Origin: Austropuccinia psidii
Taxonomy: Eukaryota; Basidiomycota; Pucciniomycetes; Pucciniales; Sphaerophragmiaceae
Assembly (NCBI GenBank): GCA_023105745.1
Contig: JALGQZ010000019.1
Span: 1 to 64,000, forward strand
DNA length: 64,000 nt
Direction of reading: 5' to 3'
Shown here: positions 22,250 to 34,555 of the stretch, piece after piece
How the letters are laid out: each line of letters begins with the position of its first letter
How positions within the stretch are numbered: position 1 is the stretch's first letter
Notes under the pieces: model-generated
The model's database searches: none
Seen by the model: only the letters and a program-made list of their open reading frames with translations
What the model was told of the DNA's origin: nothing
Translations under genes and position numbers: made by a program

Positions 22250-24959
22250 TTGAATCTACCCAATTTTACAGTGTTTTAAAACAATTAGCATCAAACTCCA
22301 ATTGGTTTCATAGATGGCCTTGCAATTTTACTTCAAACAAAAAGAAAATCTATTACAAGAGGTGAATGACTTACCATCAGATACCCCACTGTGTGGGGAA
22401 ATTGATTGTTAGACCACAAAAAGACAAGAGAAAAAGTTATTTAGTCATCATACTTCAATGGATCAATCCTTTTGATTATAAATTTAATAAGAGCTTCATC
22501 ACTTTTGAATTAATTGTTTAATATGTGGCTTTGGAGGATTTTAAATTATTTATCACTTATTTGAGTGAAATTCACTTGATGTGCCTCACTCAGGTGAGGC
22601 ATTAGCATTAAGCCTGTGGGAGGCTTTGTCTAAATGCAGGATGATAAAGAATCTGTATAGTATTACTGGCAACAATTCAGGGAATAATGTCACCTTGATG
22701 TCACAAATGCAATGCAAGTTTTCTGGTATCAGCATCTCATGGGATTGAGATCAATGATTCCATTGATCCACATTTCATGTCCTCAATTTAGCTGCAAAGG
22801 ACTTCTTGTTATACATGGGCCAACTGACCAATGAGGATTATGATTTCTTTGATGATTACCTGGAAGTTAACAAGAGATCAATTGAATACAGCGACAACAA
22901 GGTAGGACTAAAAGACAACCAAGGTGAGCACTAAGGTATCCTCTCATATGTTGCCTGATATTCATGGGATCCGTTTCTTGTGGGTGATCAGCCTTGATTA
23001 AAGCTGTTAAGTGAAACTTAGGGAAATCACTAAAAAAAAAAAAAGAAAGACACATGAATTAAATCAAGAAACTAAGGAAAAACAAGATAATTCAAATGAA
23101 ATAGATTTGATAATAAAAAGGAAAAGTTTAAAAGGATCTAAGTCAGATAACAACAAACTTGAATCTATAATTAGGCCTTCAGGTATAAACATTAAGTATT
23201 TTATTTTTGTTATACTTGTTTAAATTCTGAGTAAGAATACCTTCAGGCAAAAAAAAAAAAAAAACCATTGTTTTTTTTTTTTCCTTTTTAAAGACTTATG
23301 TACTAATATTTAAGGTTCAATAAAATAATAAAAAAAAAATTTATTTAAGAATTAAGCAAAACTTAAAAGTTTTCAATTATTACCTATTAGTATTTTAATG
23401 AATTTTTTTTTTGGAATTTGTTTTTTTAAAAAAATCAAATTTTTTAAATAAATTAAAACTTTTAATAAAAATTTATATAAAATACTTTTAAGACTAATAA
23501 ATTTTACTTAAAAAAAAAAAAAAGAAGTTTAAAATTTTATGGAATAAATGTAGACCATCTTTTAAATTTTTGATTAATAATTTAAAATATTTAAAAGAAA
23601 ATCACTTTCAAAACAATTTATGCTTCAATATTACCAAGTAATTCTTAATTACCTCACTCATTATGAAATCAAGAGACCCCAATTCATGGAGGTAAGCCTG
23701 AAAAGTGATACATGCAAAGTTAAAAAATTATTATGATTATGAAATGGCCAACAATGATTCCATCATTACAAGCCTTTTGAACCCAAAAATACCATGAGGG
23801 TATTTTCAAGCAAATGGGTGTCCTGAAACATCAAGCCAAAGAGGTCATCAACATATTAGAATGAAAGTGTTCCACCTTGACTCAAAACAAGCAATCAGGC
23901 CTGGTCAGAGGTGATTTGGAATAATCATCTGACAACCTCAGCAATCCTAAGAAATTTGATCTACTCAAGCACCTGAAACAGCTCCCCATCAAGGCAACAT
24001 TGTTGTAACAATACAAGTAACAGAATTATAGTCAAAACCTAACATAGTGATACTATTATTGAATATGAATAACACAAAATCTACTATTTAAATTCACAAT
24101 TGAGAAAGAAAGATTTTCTCCTTAGGGGAGATCTTTCTTTCAATTAAATTTTTATTTTTCATTATATTTAAATTTTATTATCTTGAACTAATAATTAAAA
24201 TTTCTAATTAATAAATAGGTACACTAATCTTAGGAGAGATCAATTAATATTTGTAACTATCAATTATTATACCTATTTATTTTAGTATTAGTTTAATCAA
24301 GAAATCAAAATTATATAATGAAATAACAGACATATGATGTGCTTCACTGACAGGATGATGAAGTCACATCTTATTTACAGAATACCCACACCATGACCAA
24401 GGGGGAGCACATTTTGGACTATTGGAAGGTAAGTCATGCCCCTTTCTAGTCATTTGGATATTTCCTGCTCACTCATTCCTGATTCCAGCGCCAGATCATC
24501 TCCGGAAATTTCCCAAGTTTAAGGAAGGTCGCGCTAAGGTATTTGAGTATCCCTGCCTCTTCTGCTTCAGTTGAGAGGGTGTTTTCTCATAGTGGACGAC
24601 TTAAATGCCCAACAAGGGCTTCATTGGGCTCTAGGACTATAGCCCACTTGACCTGTCTGAAGGAGTGGCTCAACGATGAGTTCCCTCCTGAGTAAGATGC
24701 TCCTAACGTTTTTTCACGGCGATTTAGTTGGGATTGCATAGTTATATAAAAATCTTGTCGCTCACTTATTGTACAGATATACATATTTCAGTCCGCTTTG
24801 TTTTGTAATATAGTTCGGACTGGAACTGAATAAAGAGATATTCAGTTTCAGTCTTAATAAGTACGGATTGGGTGTTTTGTTAATGGGCTGCGGCCTTATC
24901 GGGTGTGACTCTTCTTGGGTCAGACCCGAAACTGCTTTTGGAGCGCATATCCACCCCTG
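22250..24959 (+). mobile_element. Decayed hAT DNA transposon
   Basis: Fragments along the plus strand fit a hAT transposase in order. At about 22640-22920 frames contain SITGNNSGNNVTLMSQMQ and FHVLNLAAKDFLLYM. At about 23700-23830 they contain YYDYEMANNDSIITSLLNPK. At 24354-24695 they form the dimerisation region. The right end reads CAGGGGTGGATATGCGC on the minus strand (24943-24959), a typical hAT terminus, followed by GTGCACAG (24960-24967) as a candidate 8-bp duplication. I did not find the left terminus, so the left limit is approximate. Confidence 0.72.
22300..24695 (+). pseudogene. hAT transposase remnant
   Basis: A transposase of the Ac/hobo/Tam3 group. The catalytic-domain portions are full of stops and A+T-rich. 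The last two exons are open: 24354-24428 (after an acceptor ctgacag) and 24489-24695, joined across a 60-bp intron (gtaagt...attccag). Together they encode DDEVTSYLQ...HILDYWK, then FPSLRKVALRYLSIPASSAS and VERVFSHSGRLK, the hATC dimerisation signature, ending PPE-stop. The open exons have clearly higher G+C than the upstream remnant. Confidence 0.8.
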
Positions 24960-25301
24960 GTGCACAGGACCTTTGTAGGCCATGGACATTTACATGAAGG
25001 AAGTCATTAATTGAAATAGATATCCCTCTTATCCCTCCGCATCTCAAACAAGCACTACTTGAGCGCAGCGAAATCATAATCATGGAAGATATCACTAAAA
25101 GCCCTTAACTTTGAATTTTTCTTCCACATTTTTAGCGATATTAAATAATGTATACATAAGGGTGCATCAAGTAAAACAAACAGCACTGAAAATAGTTTTT
25201 AAAAAGTATTAAAGAACCTAAGCCGAAGGTGGTGGGGGAGGCTTAGGTTGCGAATTAAGTTGAAAAGAAAATTAATTTTGATTATTTCGGAATGGCTGAC
25301 A
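24960..25301. other. Spacer between hAT and the transporter 3' end
   Basis: It contains no gene I can support. It should hold the 3' untranslated region and polyadenylation site of the minus-strand transporter. The short ORFs here lack features. Confidence 0.5.
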
Positions 25302-27800
25302 TTAAGTTTCAATTTTGTCAGTCTTGTCCAAAGGCTCATTTTTGTACTCTACTACACTTTCTTCACTCTTGTCTTCTTTGATGAGAGGAGTAACAGATGG
25401 TCTTGCGTTGTTGACGACAGTAAACCAATTGGACTTGGCGAAAATAGAGTCAATATCTTCCAATGAGCGATAGGCGGTTTCAGGGAAGAAGAAGTATACC
25501 GTCGGTAGGATGAAGGCATTAACGACGGCAAAGATAACGTCTACAAAAGTTTAATAGGCTTAAGCAAAAGTCAAGATGGTTTGCATTAAAAAGGGTTGGG
25601 CTTACAAGTTTTCCATCCAATACTTTCGAAGCAAACAGGTGTGATAAGAACAATTAAAAAGTTGAATATCCAATCTTTATTGGAAGAGAAAATGTGAAAG
25701 AGCTCAGCACAAGTTAATTCCAGAAAGAATGCAGTAGTAAAGACCTACTTGAGGCTGTACTCAATCCGGTGGCCGCGGATCTGATTTCCAACCCTACGAT
25801 TTCGGCCGAGTATAACCAGCTGAATTGATGGCAGGAGAAAAAGTCAGTTTAGTAGAAGGCGACTTGCAAAGGTTAAAAAATTAGGAGGAATACTCACGAC
25901 ATTCCCAACCAACCAAAGCCAAAAAAGGAGTTATAAACAAAGAAAAACACGGCTGCAACCACGGCGGCCTGAGAGCTGGCTGATGGATTGTTTTGAATTT
26001 CCCATGCGGCAATTGCAAGGACTGCCATACTAATCATCATTCCAGCAGCCCCCACCATCATCAACTTTCGTCGCCCAAAACGCTCTGAATTTAAAAAATT
26101 GAAAAAAAGGATCCTTAAGCCTCAGGCAAAGTTTCACTCGTCAGAAGCATAAGAAGCTAACCAATTGTATAAACCGCAGACCACGAGGCCAAAAAAAATT
26201 CGGTTCCTGTGCAGGCCGCAAGAACTCTAGATAAAACTGGTCCTAAATGAAGGTAGTCTGTCCAAGTTTTGTTTGAGTTTAATTAAATGACTTTAAATGT
26301 CAGAATATGGGTTTGGCTTACTTTCATATACAGTGGCTGCGTACTGATGGCCAAAAATTATTCAGGTTAGAGAATGATGATGATAGGCTAAACAAGAATA
26401 GGCTAACTTACATAAGTAATCAGGTTGATACCGCTAAATCCATTTATAAATTCAAGTAAAATTGAGATGAGAAAGAGTGCGCTTAAAAGAGGGTTTATTT
26501 TAATACGAAAATATTAAGTAGAAAACATAACTCACCCAATTTGTTGAAAACATTGGCTAACCACACCTAAAGTAGTACGATGAAAGTTACGATTTGGACC
26601 CATCCTGAAACAGTCGGAAAAGCGAGCAGGCTTGTCTGAGAGTAAAGAATCTTGGACAGACTGTACCAACTGGTGAACGGAAGGGTCATCTGGGCTGAGA
26701 GAGCCTAGAGCGGCAAAGACTGCTGAAGCTTCTGTTAATTGACCCTTTTTGATAAGCCAACGAGGGGATTCAGGTAGAAAGAGGACAGTAGACATGATGA
26801 TGAGAGCAAACAAGAGCTGTAAAGCAATGGGAAATCTCCATGATATAGACGAGCTATAAGTGAAGTAAAAAGCAAACTATAGCAAGTGGGTATTTTGATC
26901 AACTTGTGTGCTATTACAGTCTCAATCTGGGGTTTGTTGACGTACATCAACCCAGTAGCTAATCATGATACCTGCAGTGATCAAACAGCCTTCTAACATG
27001 ACAAGTTTTCCTCGTTCATGAGCTTCGGAGCATTCGCTGAATAGGATGATTAATTTAAGAAATTGAGCAAGTAGTTTTATCACAATAAAAAGAACAGGGC
27101 ACTCACGATTGCCACACAGGGACTGTTGCTGTGATGAACCCATTGCCAAATCCAGTTATGATACGGCCAACGATGAATTGAGCCAAACCAAACGAGCTGG
27201 CTTGAATAATCGAGCCCACAGACATGACGATGGAACCAATGAAAATGACTTTCCTTCTGCCCAACTTTTCCCCCAAGAAGGAACAAGAAAGAGCTCCAAT
27301 CATGCAACCTATTTTGAGCAAAAGACAGAATGTTACAAAGAATAAAGAGAGATATGAAGGAGAAGAAACTACTTTCCAATCTCATACAAAGCGCTAAAGA
27401 TAAGATTATGGAAGTGATGAAATTGTTAAAAAACTTTTAAGGTGATTATAAACTAGGAAGAACTTTGGACTCAACATTGCAACTCCTTGAACGGTAGAAT
27501 TTTTTTCTTTCTGGGCTGAGCTCAGATGAGGAGAGACTGTATCCATTTCAGGAAATACGGATACAAAGGAGGGAAGGGTAAGCAAGCCACCCATAACTCC
27601 CTGATCATATCCAAATAACCTGAAGGAATCCATCGAGGAAAGAATTTTGAGGTTAGTTAGAGTAAGAATCCTCAAAGACCAGCGAAGAATAAAAAGAATT
27701 TCACAAACAAAAATCCCATTCCGGCTAGACCTGCTACGGCACGATTGAGAGATTTTCCTCTAAAGCCCATGTAGGAGGGTGAAGGTGTAGTTAATGACAT
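25302..27800 (-). CDS. Hexose transporter, MFS sugar porter family
   Basis: A proton-coupled monosaccharide transporter of the fungal plasma membrane by family. In rusts such proteins take up host sugars. I infer 13 exons on the minus strand: 27800-27709, 27619-27476, 27393-27377, 27308-27107, 27036-26946, 26876-26536, 26433-26412, 26343-26322, 26242-26162, 26084-25898, 25819-25749, 25674-25606 and 25540-25302. These sum to 1578 nt, 525 residues plus TAA, the usual size. Motifs: GYDQG at about 34-38, LGEKLGRRK at 96-104, GRIITGFGNG at 132-141, PESPRW at 217-222, QQIGGINLITYY from 293, ERFGRRK at 338-344 and PETAYRSLEDID at 466-477. Twelve membrane helices are expected. Intron 3 (27309-27376) begins GAAAGT, not GT, yet the frame needs it. 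All other introns are GT-AG. The start ATG is the first in frame. Confidence 0.93.
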
Positions 27801-28300
27801 TGTGCGATTGAAAATAAATTTTTCAAGTTTAAAATTTTATTATGAATCTCAGAATGGCAAAGTAAGAATAATTTTGACTTGACAAAGGGTACTTTGAGTT
27901 TATAAGTTAAGCAAGACTATAAGAATTCCAAACCAATAGGATAAGAGACTTGAATAATCCAGCCAACTGAATGAGAGGAATAACAAATGATAGGAAGTCT
28001 GAGCGCAGCAAGAACTAAAATGAAGATTGGATGAATGTAGTATTTCCAGATGATCGAAAAGGCTAGTTGTTTTTATGATAGATAACTTTGATGAGTGTAA
28101 TGGCCGGTGCGATTGGGAGAGGCAAAGGGGAATATTGAAGATTATAATTTTTTGATCTAGCTAGATGGCTGTTTGAGTAGCAAGAAGGGCTTAAAGGAAG
28201 ACTACCCGAGTCTTTGGTGAATGAAGATGGTATGAATTAAATCAAAGGCCGACCCAAGATGAAGAAAAGCTATTTGAAAGATTTGCTCTGAATAAATTTT
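27801..28300 (-). promoter_or_regulatory. Probable promoter region of the hexose transporter
   Basis: On the gene strand a TATAAA-like core (ACTTATAAACTC) lies about 100 bp before the ATG (plus-strand 27898-27906). An inverted CCAAT (plus-strand CCAATAGG near 27933) lies about 135 bp before it. Both are short and could be chance in A+T-rich DNA. Confidence 0.3.
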
Positions 28301-29631
28301 AGAATATTTAACTAAACTAAACCATCAAAGACTCAATCTGCCATCGATTTGAGGTGAGCCATTTATTTATTACTTGTATTCTTAAATTCTTATGATCATG
28401 ACCAGAGATGGTTGAGCTAGGATAGAAACTGAGGAAATCTCAACCCGAATAAGTGGTATTAAATTAAATAAATTTTAAACTTGATTTTTAGTTACTATTT
28501 TTAGATAAGGTAAGTTACACCCTAGAGAATCTAGTAGTTAGACTTTTAACTCAAATTTGACTAAGATTTAATTATCAATCGATTCAACTCAAAGTAGAAT
28601 TATTGAGATTATTTAAAACGATAAAGGATCGATTAGAAAAAAAACATGTGAGAAATCAAATCGGGGCAAGTTAGATTACCGAAATCGTTCTTACTATGTA
28701 ATCATTCTCAATTAATTAAATTATTTAGTGATCTCAACCAAAGTCAATGATGCAATAAATCATCCAAATCGATCCAAAAGATAAATTATCGTCATAATCC
28801 TTGCCTATTCGTTTTAAAATTTACTAGATTAATTAAACTAGCACAAATTACTGGTAGTCCTATCACCTTTCCCAAATCAAACGCTCCACTAATTGAGTAC
28901 ATTCGTCCATTTATATTAAATTTTAACTGGCGGACTACTAAGACGGCTTTTAAATACTGTAGTTTGGATAATTTTAGAATTCCTTAAAGAATTAATTAAA
29001 TCTAAACTGTCTCCTTTCAACCCAAAGCCCTATCATAGATAACGCAATAATACATTCACCTGGCGGAGATTTGAGAATTATTTGAAACATCTTCAAGTCA
29101 AGTTCTGAAGTATGAAGATGTAACTGCATATTATACCAAGCAATACTTACTACAACTTCTGAGTGATGGATTGGTTACTCAAGCAAAAATTGGCAGTATA
29201 TCCACTACAAATTTCCCAATTACAAAGTCAGATAAAAAATAATGTATACTTAAAATTTGGGTTTTGATTCACTTTTATCTCACCAAAATCATCAATGATT
29301 GTTCTTTAAATTGAAATTTTAATCTTTTTACTTTATATTTCATAAACCTTAACCAATTTTATCATCAAGAACCATTCAATACAAAAAACAAAACATCTAC
29401 CAAATTATCAAATTAACCATTAAGCACAAAAAGTCTTAGAATTCATTTTAACAGTTTTGAAAAAAAAAAGTTATAAATTTTGATTTGAATTTATTTTAAT
29501 TTAAATTCAACTTGAATTTTATTCAAAAAGAAAATCTCAAATCAATCAAAAATTACAAATTGTAATTTTGATTTTTGTTTTATCTTCAAAAAATCTCTTC
29601 TTTCAAAATCTCATTGAATCACATTTCTACC
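28301..29631. other. Intergenic DNA, nothing recognised
   Basis: It is moderately A+T-rich with some mixed-composition stretches (28340-29250) but no long open frame, no repeat end and no RNA gene that I can see. Confidence 0.5.
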
Positions 29632-31004
29632 ATGTCATCCTCTTCACAGAATATCACACTAAAATAACAAATATTAGTATATGAATATGCAGAGAACCTC
29701 AGAAATCATGTGGAAGAAGGAATTAACTTGAGAAAAATACCTGTGAAAGAAAGAAAAATGGTTAATATTGAAGATAATTTGGTGAATTCACAAGCAGTAG
29801 GGACCTCTCAAAGGAAAAATAGAAAAAGTGCTTAAATTAATTTCAATCATTAAGTAATAAATCATAATCAATTGATCAAGAAAAATTTGAGCTTACAAAA
29901 AAAATGTATAATTGAGGAGAAGCAATTGTCAAAATGGACAAGAACAAAAAAGGATTTAAAAAGAAAAACTAGATTTTCCTGGAAAGAAGAATTGAACACA
30001 TAATTCCTGGTCTTTGTTTCTCAATTTAGATTAAAATATTTCATTTAAATTAAAAATAATTTAGGTTTTCTTTCTTGAAGTCAATACTTTAAAAATAATG
30101 AAAAAGGGAAGGAAAATTTTGATTAGATAATAACATTTGATAAAATGGAAAGGAAATATAAATCATTGATAATTACTTATAAATTAAGTAATTTAAATTT
30201 GAAAAATCTTATAATTAATTATCACTAAATAATTTTGGCTTTCAGATTGTTAAAGACTTTTTTGATGACACAAGTCATAGAGGTCTTCATGATTTTCTGA
30301 AATGACTTCATATGATCTTAGAGGTGAGTAAAAAATTCTAAATCAATTTTTTAATATATATTGAATTTTAAATAACTTTCTATATATTTATATTAAGATT
30401 TATAAATTTATGAAATATATTAATTTTTCTAATTTTGGGAAAAAATCCAAGTGGTAGAAATGATTCTAGAAATTTTCTTAATGGTACATTAAAAGGTTCA
30501 ATAAGTAAGTTAGTGGAAATTCCAAATTCTTTATAGGAAAACAATTCTAATTATTTTAATTAAATAATTGATAAAGATGTGAGACTGAAAGCTCAAATTA
30601 CAGCTGGGGATGTTCCAGAATCAGATTATGGTGATGTAGAAATTGGGGAGGAACAATTATCACAATACCCCATGACTGGGAACAGCACTTCACAAAACAA
30701 AACACCTCCAACTTCAAGAGGAACTGTCACTACCTTATTTAATCCCCAATCTGAGTGGAAGATCTTTTAATATGTCCAATGGGTCAGTTCATGATAAGAT
30801 TTTCTTGGTTAACTTAAAAAATAATATGCAAATGGTTATGATGCCCCTAATGATTCTCATAAAAAAAGGTCAAGAAAATTCAGAAGAAAGTGCCATGTGT
30901 TCTGAAATAATGAACCAAGAACAAGAACCAGAAATAAGAACAAAAGAAGAAATTTTATTCAAGGAAAATTTACTTGAAATTAATGAAGATAAAGAACATA
31001 AATA
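29632..31004 (+). pseudogene. Unidentified ORF cluster, probably a decayed element gene
   Basis: Several plus-strand fragments have protein-like composition. A reading from ATG 29632 (MSSSSQNITLK, stop, then YEYAENLRNHVEEGINLRKI) is followed by 30579-30770 (RLKAQITAGDVPESDYGDVE and TPPTSRGTVTTLFNPQSEW) and by 30772-31005, rich in Glu, Asn and Lys. I do not recognise any family. The fragments may be exons of one degenerate gene. No catalytic motif or repeat end was found. Confidence 0.35.
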
Positions 31005-31019
31005 AAGTAAAGAAAAAAA

Positions 31020-31993
31020 GGATAAATAAAGAGAAGGTTAAAAGGAATCATGTGATGATAATTAGTATGATTTCAAAATTCAAAGTCATAAATCCTAAAG
31101 ATTTAAAAAATAAATTCAACTTAAAAATCAAAACTTAGAATTAATAATTATTTTCCACTTTGTTTTTTTTTTTAAATTCATATAATTTTTTTTTTTGACT
31201 TGTTTTCTTATACCAAAAATAAAAATTTGTTAAAAAAAAAAAAAAAAAAATTATTTATATTGAAATTTTTTTCTTTTGAGAGTTTTTAAAATATTCATAA
31301 ATTCTTTATTTATTTATTTTTTTTTTTGGATCTTATTAATTATTTTTATTTATTTATTTTTTATTTCTAGGAAAATTTAATTAATAAAACCCTCTTTTTT
31401 AATATCTTAATTGAAATATTTCCTATTTATTTAAAACTTAATTAATTAGAATATATAATAATTTAAAAGAAAAAATTATTATTAAAAAAATAAAAAATAA
31501 AAATTAATAAGAAAATAAAATAAAATAAAAATAAATAAAATAAAATTTAATAAAATTAATTAAAAAAATTTTAAATATGATTTTTAAATAAATTATTTAA
31601 TAAATTATTTAAAATTATTTAAATCAATTTCAATTTATATTCAAAAAAAAAAAAAAAAATTTTTTTTTAATTTTTTCAAAAGAAATTTTCAAAAAAAAAA
31701 AGAAAAATAAAATAAAATAAAATATATTAATTATATTTATTTATTTATTTAAAAAATTTTTTTTTTTTTTTTTTTTTAAACTAATTAATTAATTTATTAA
31801 AATTAAATTTAATTTTAAATTTATACAATTAATTATAAATAATAATAATAATATTATTATTATTATTTTTTAAATAATTTTAAACTAATTTTTAAATTTA
31901 ATTAATATTTATTTTATTTTTATTTTTTTTTTTTTGAAAAAAAAAAAAAAACTCAATCTTTTTTTTAATTCAATAATTTATTTAATTAAAACT

Positions 31994-32026
<33 letters not shown>

Positions 32027-32340
32027 ATTTAAATTTATTTAAAAAAAAAACAAAAAAAATTAAATAATTAAAATAATTTTTTTTTTTTAAAAAATTTTAA
32101 ATTAAAATAATTTTTTTTTTTAAAAAAATTTTAAATTAAAATTTTAAATTAAAAAAAAAATTAATTTAATCAAATAAAATTTTTAAAAATTTTAAATTAA
32201 AAAAAAAAAAAAAATTATTTCAATTCAGTTCAAAAAAAATTTTTTTTTTTTTTTAAAAGGGGGTAAAAAAAAATTTTAATATGATTTTAATATATTAAAA
32301 ACCTTTGTTTTTTTTTTTTTTTTTTATAAATCTTTAATAG

Positions 32341-32381
<41 letters not shown>

Positions 32382-32760
32382 AATTTTAAATTGATTAAAA
32401 AAATTTTTAAATTATAAATTTATATATTAAACTTTTTTTTTTGAAATATCTTTTTAGATAATAATCATTTATTAAATAAGATATTTTTAAAAATAAAATT
32501 TAATTAACTAAAATTATCATTTCATAATCATAAAATTTAAAGAAATATATATATATTTTTTTCTTTTAATAAATTTGACCAAAAAAAGAAAAATTATATT
32601 AAGTAAATTTCTTTAAAAAAAAAAAAATTATATAAATTAATAAAAATTTTAAATTAATTTTTTTCAAGTATTTGTTTTTTTTAAAAAAAAAATAAGATTT
32701 TAATTAAACTTTTTTTTTTTTTTTAAAAAAAAAAAATCTCAAAAATATTTTTGGGTATTG
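31020..32760. repeat. Second near-pure A+T block
   Basis: About 1.7 kb of alternating A and T runs with only occasional G or C, denser than the 20-22 kb block. Includes poly-A (31985-32020) and poly-T (32340-32380) stretches. There is no gene. Confidence 0.85.
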
Positions 32761-33799
32761 ATGAATTAAATTAAGACTTAATATTGAAAATGAAAAAGAA
32801 AATTCACTAAGATTTCATCATACTTAAGTGTACTCTGAGGAATTAAGGGATTTAAATGACATCACAAATATGGTATAAGGTCTGTATGACCCATTTCTAT
32901 AAAGATCATCTTTAAATTTTTGGTTAAAGGTTTGTTTTAGTTATTGGAAATGGTTAAACATGATGAGAAAGATGCCCATAACAAGAAATAAGAAATTTAA
33001 CATTGTGTTGGCTTGAGACACCAATTGAATATTTATAGAGGGACACTGAAGAAATTAAAATAAATCATTAAAAAAAATTGAAGAAGAGATAAGAGAAGAA
33101 GATATATTTATATTAAAAATTAAGATGAAACAAGCAGGAATGCAATGAAAATTATTAGTAATAAGATGAATATATATGAGTTATTTATTTAATTGATTAG
33201 TAATCAATTGAATTCCATGGAAATCATGAAAGGATAAGGGATCCAGAAACTCAATTTAATCAATATAGCCTCAAATTAAATGCGATCAATCACAATGTAA
33301 TAAAATACAGTTTTTGACACAAATTCAACATCTCAATTAAAATGTAGGTCAAATTATTTAACTCCACCAAACCTTATCTCATACTACAGGTCACATGACA
33401 AAAACCCATATTGAATACTTGAAAAATTAAAAAGTAACCTTTTTTGGAAATCCTATGGAGGGCCTAAAAGCTATAAATAGAGGACCTCTATATCCCTTTC
33501 TGGATTTTTTTCCAGATCCAAAGTGAATTTCACCAAGAAAAATTAAAAATCTCTTTTTCATGAGGGAAATCCCCTCATCAATACATCATTATTCTAGTTT
33601 CAGTATTTTATAAATAATATTATCCAATAGTGGTCTAAATTTATATTATAATTTGGTCTATCATCAACTAAAAAAATTGCCTTATCATATGTATAGTAGT
33701 TGAAATTCCTTGAAAGGAGCTTATTATAATTAGTATCATCAATTTTCACCAATAATCTTTTTAATTTTTCAGTAAAATCATTTAGGCTTTAATAAAAAA
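32761..33799. other. Spacer with a strong TATA-type core
   Basis: No ORF was found. At 33471-33480 CTATAAATAG sits inside a symmetric context (GGAGGGCC before, GGACCTC after), followed by a small hairpin CTGGATTTTTTTCCAG. This looks like the promoter core of an LTR. A similar arrangement occurs at 36170-36230. I cannot define LTR ends. Confidence 0.35.
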
Positions 33800-34555
33800 T
33801 TGTAAGATTTTACATGTTTTTACCAAAAGATTATGTCTTTTTACCAATTTATGGCCAAAAACACATGATTTTATGGATTTATATTAATAAATAATATTAA
33901 ATTTTATTTTGATTTTACTTACAATGAAGTCTTTTTTTTTCTCAAATAACTCCATTTGATTGATATTTTTTTACAAAATTATTTTTAAATGTTCTTACTA
34001 AAGAATTAAAACTACCTGGTCCATAAGCCCAGGAAGATAAATTCCAAAGTGTAAAAAAGAGATGGTAGGGTATTAAGTCAAAAAAAAGATAAAATATGGG
34101 CTTTCATATTAGTAAATTACTAAAAAAAGTAACAAGAATAATGTTAATTCAAAAAAATAAATATCATTAGTTCAGCAAAATTTTGAAGTTTCAAAAATTT
34201 CAACTTGAAAAATTTATATTTTCTGAAAAACAAAAATATAAATTCATAAAGAATGAAAATTTTGTTTTTGTTTTAAAAAATAAACTCTTTTTTTATCATA
34301 ATTAATTTTAAAGCAAAGAATAAGAAAAAAAATATCATATTCTAATTAATTTTTGTCTTTATCTTTCTTTCTTTTTGGGCAAAAAATTATCAAAAAAAAA
34401 TGGAATATTCTTAATTTAAATCAAGATTTAGAATTAAAAATTAGTAAATATATCTATTAAGATATATATATATATAGAAATTAGAACTAATGTAAAAATA
34501 TTTGGCCATAAAAACACATAAGACCTTATATTCTTTTACCAGAACCTTCTCCTAA
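33800..34555. mobile_element. Small MULE-type element, family A copy 1
   Basis: A roughly 740-bp non-autonomous element. Both ends carry the MULE motif (TTTTTACCAATTTATGGCC at 33840-33858, and GGCCATAAAAACACATAAG near 34504). The interior matches 41785-42531 along its length, with landmarks such as TATTAATAAATAATATT, CTACCTGGTCC...AGCCCAGG and CTTTCTTTCTTTTTGGGC. There is no coding capacity. Confidence 0.75.

Noticed and set aside
24587..25095. Minus-strand ORFs opposite the hAT 3' exons
   Set aside because: Shadows of the plus-strand hATC exons and terminus, without motifs.
26735..26950. Alternative minus-strand ORF of 71 codons over exons 5-6
   Set aside because: Using the acceptor at 26877 gives the family-typical sequence from VDFAFYFTYSSSISWRFP in another frame. 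The ORF is mostly intron and off-frame exon.
25302..27800. Calling the hexose transporter a pseudogene because of the missing GT donor
   Set aside because: Every other splice site, the frame over 13 inferred exons, the family length and the key motifs are intact. A single donor anomaly is reported as a finding instead.
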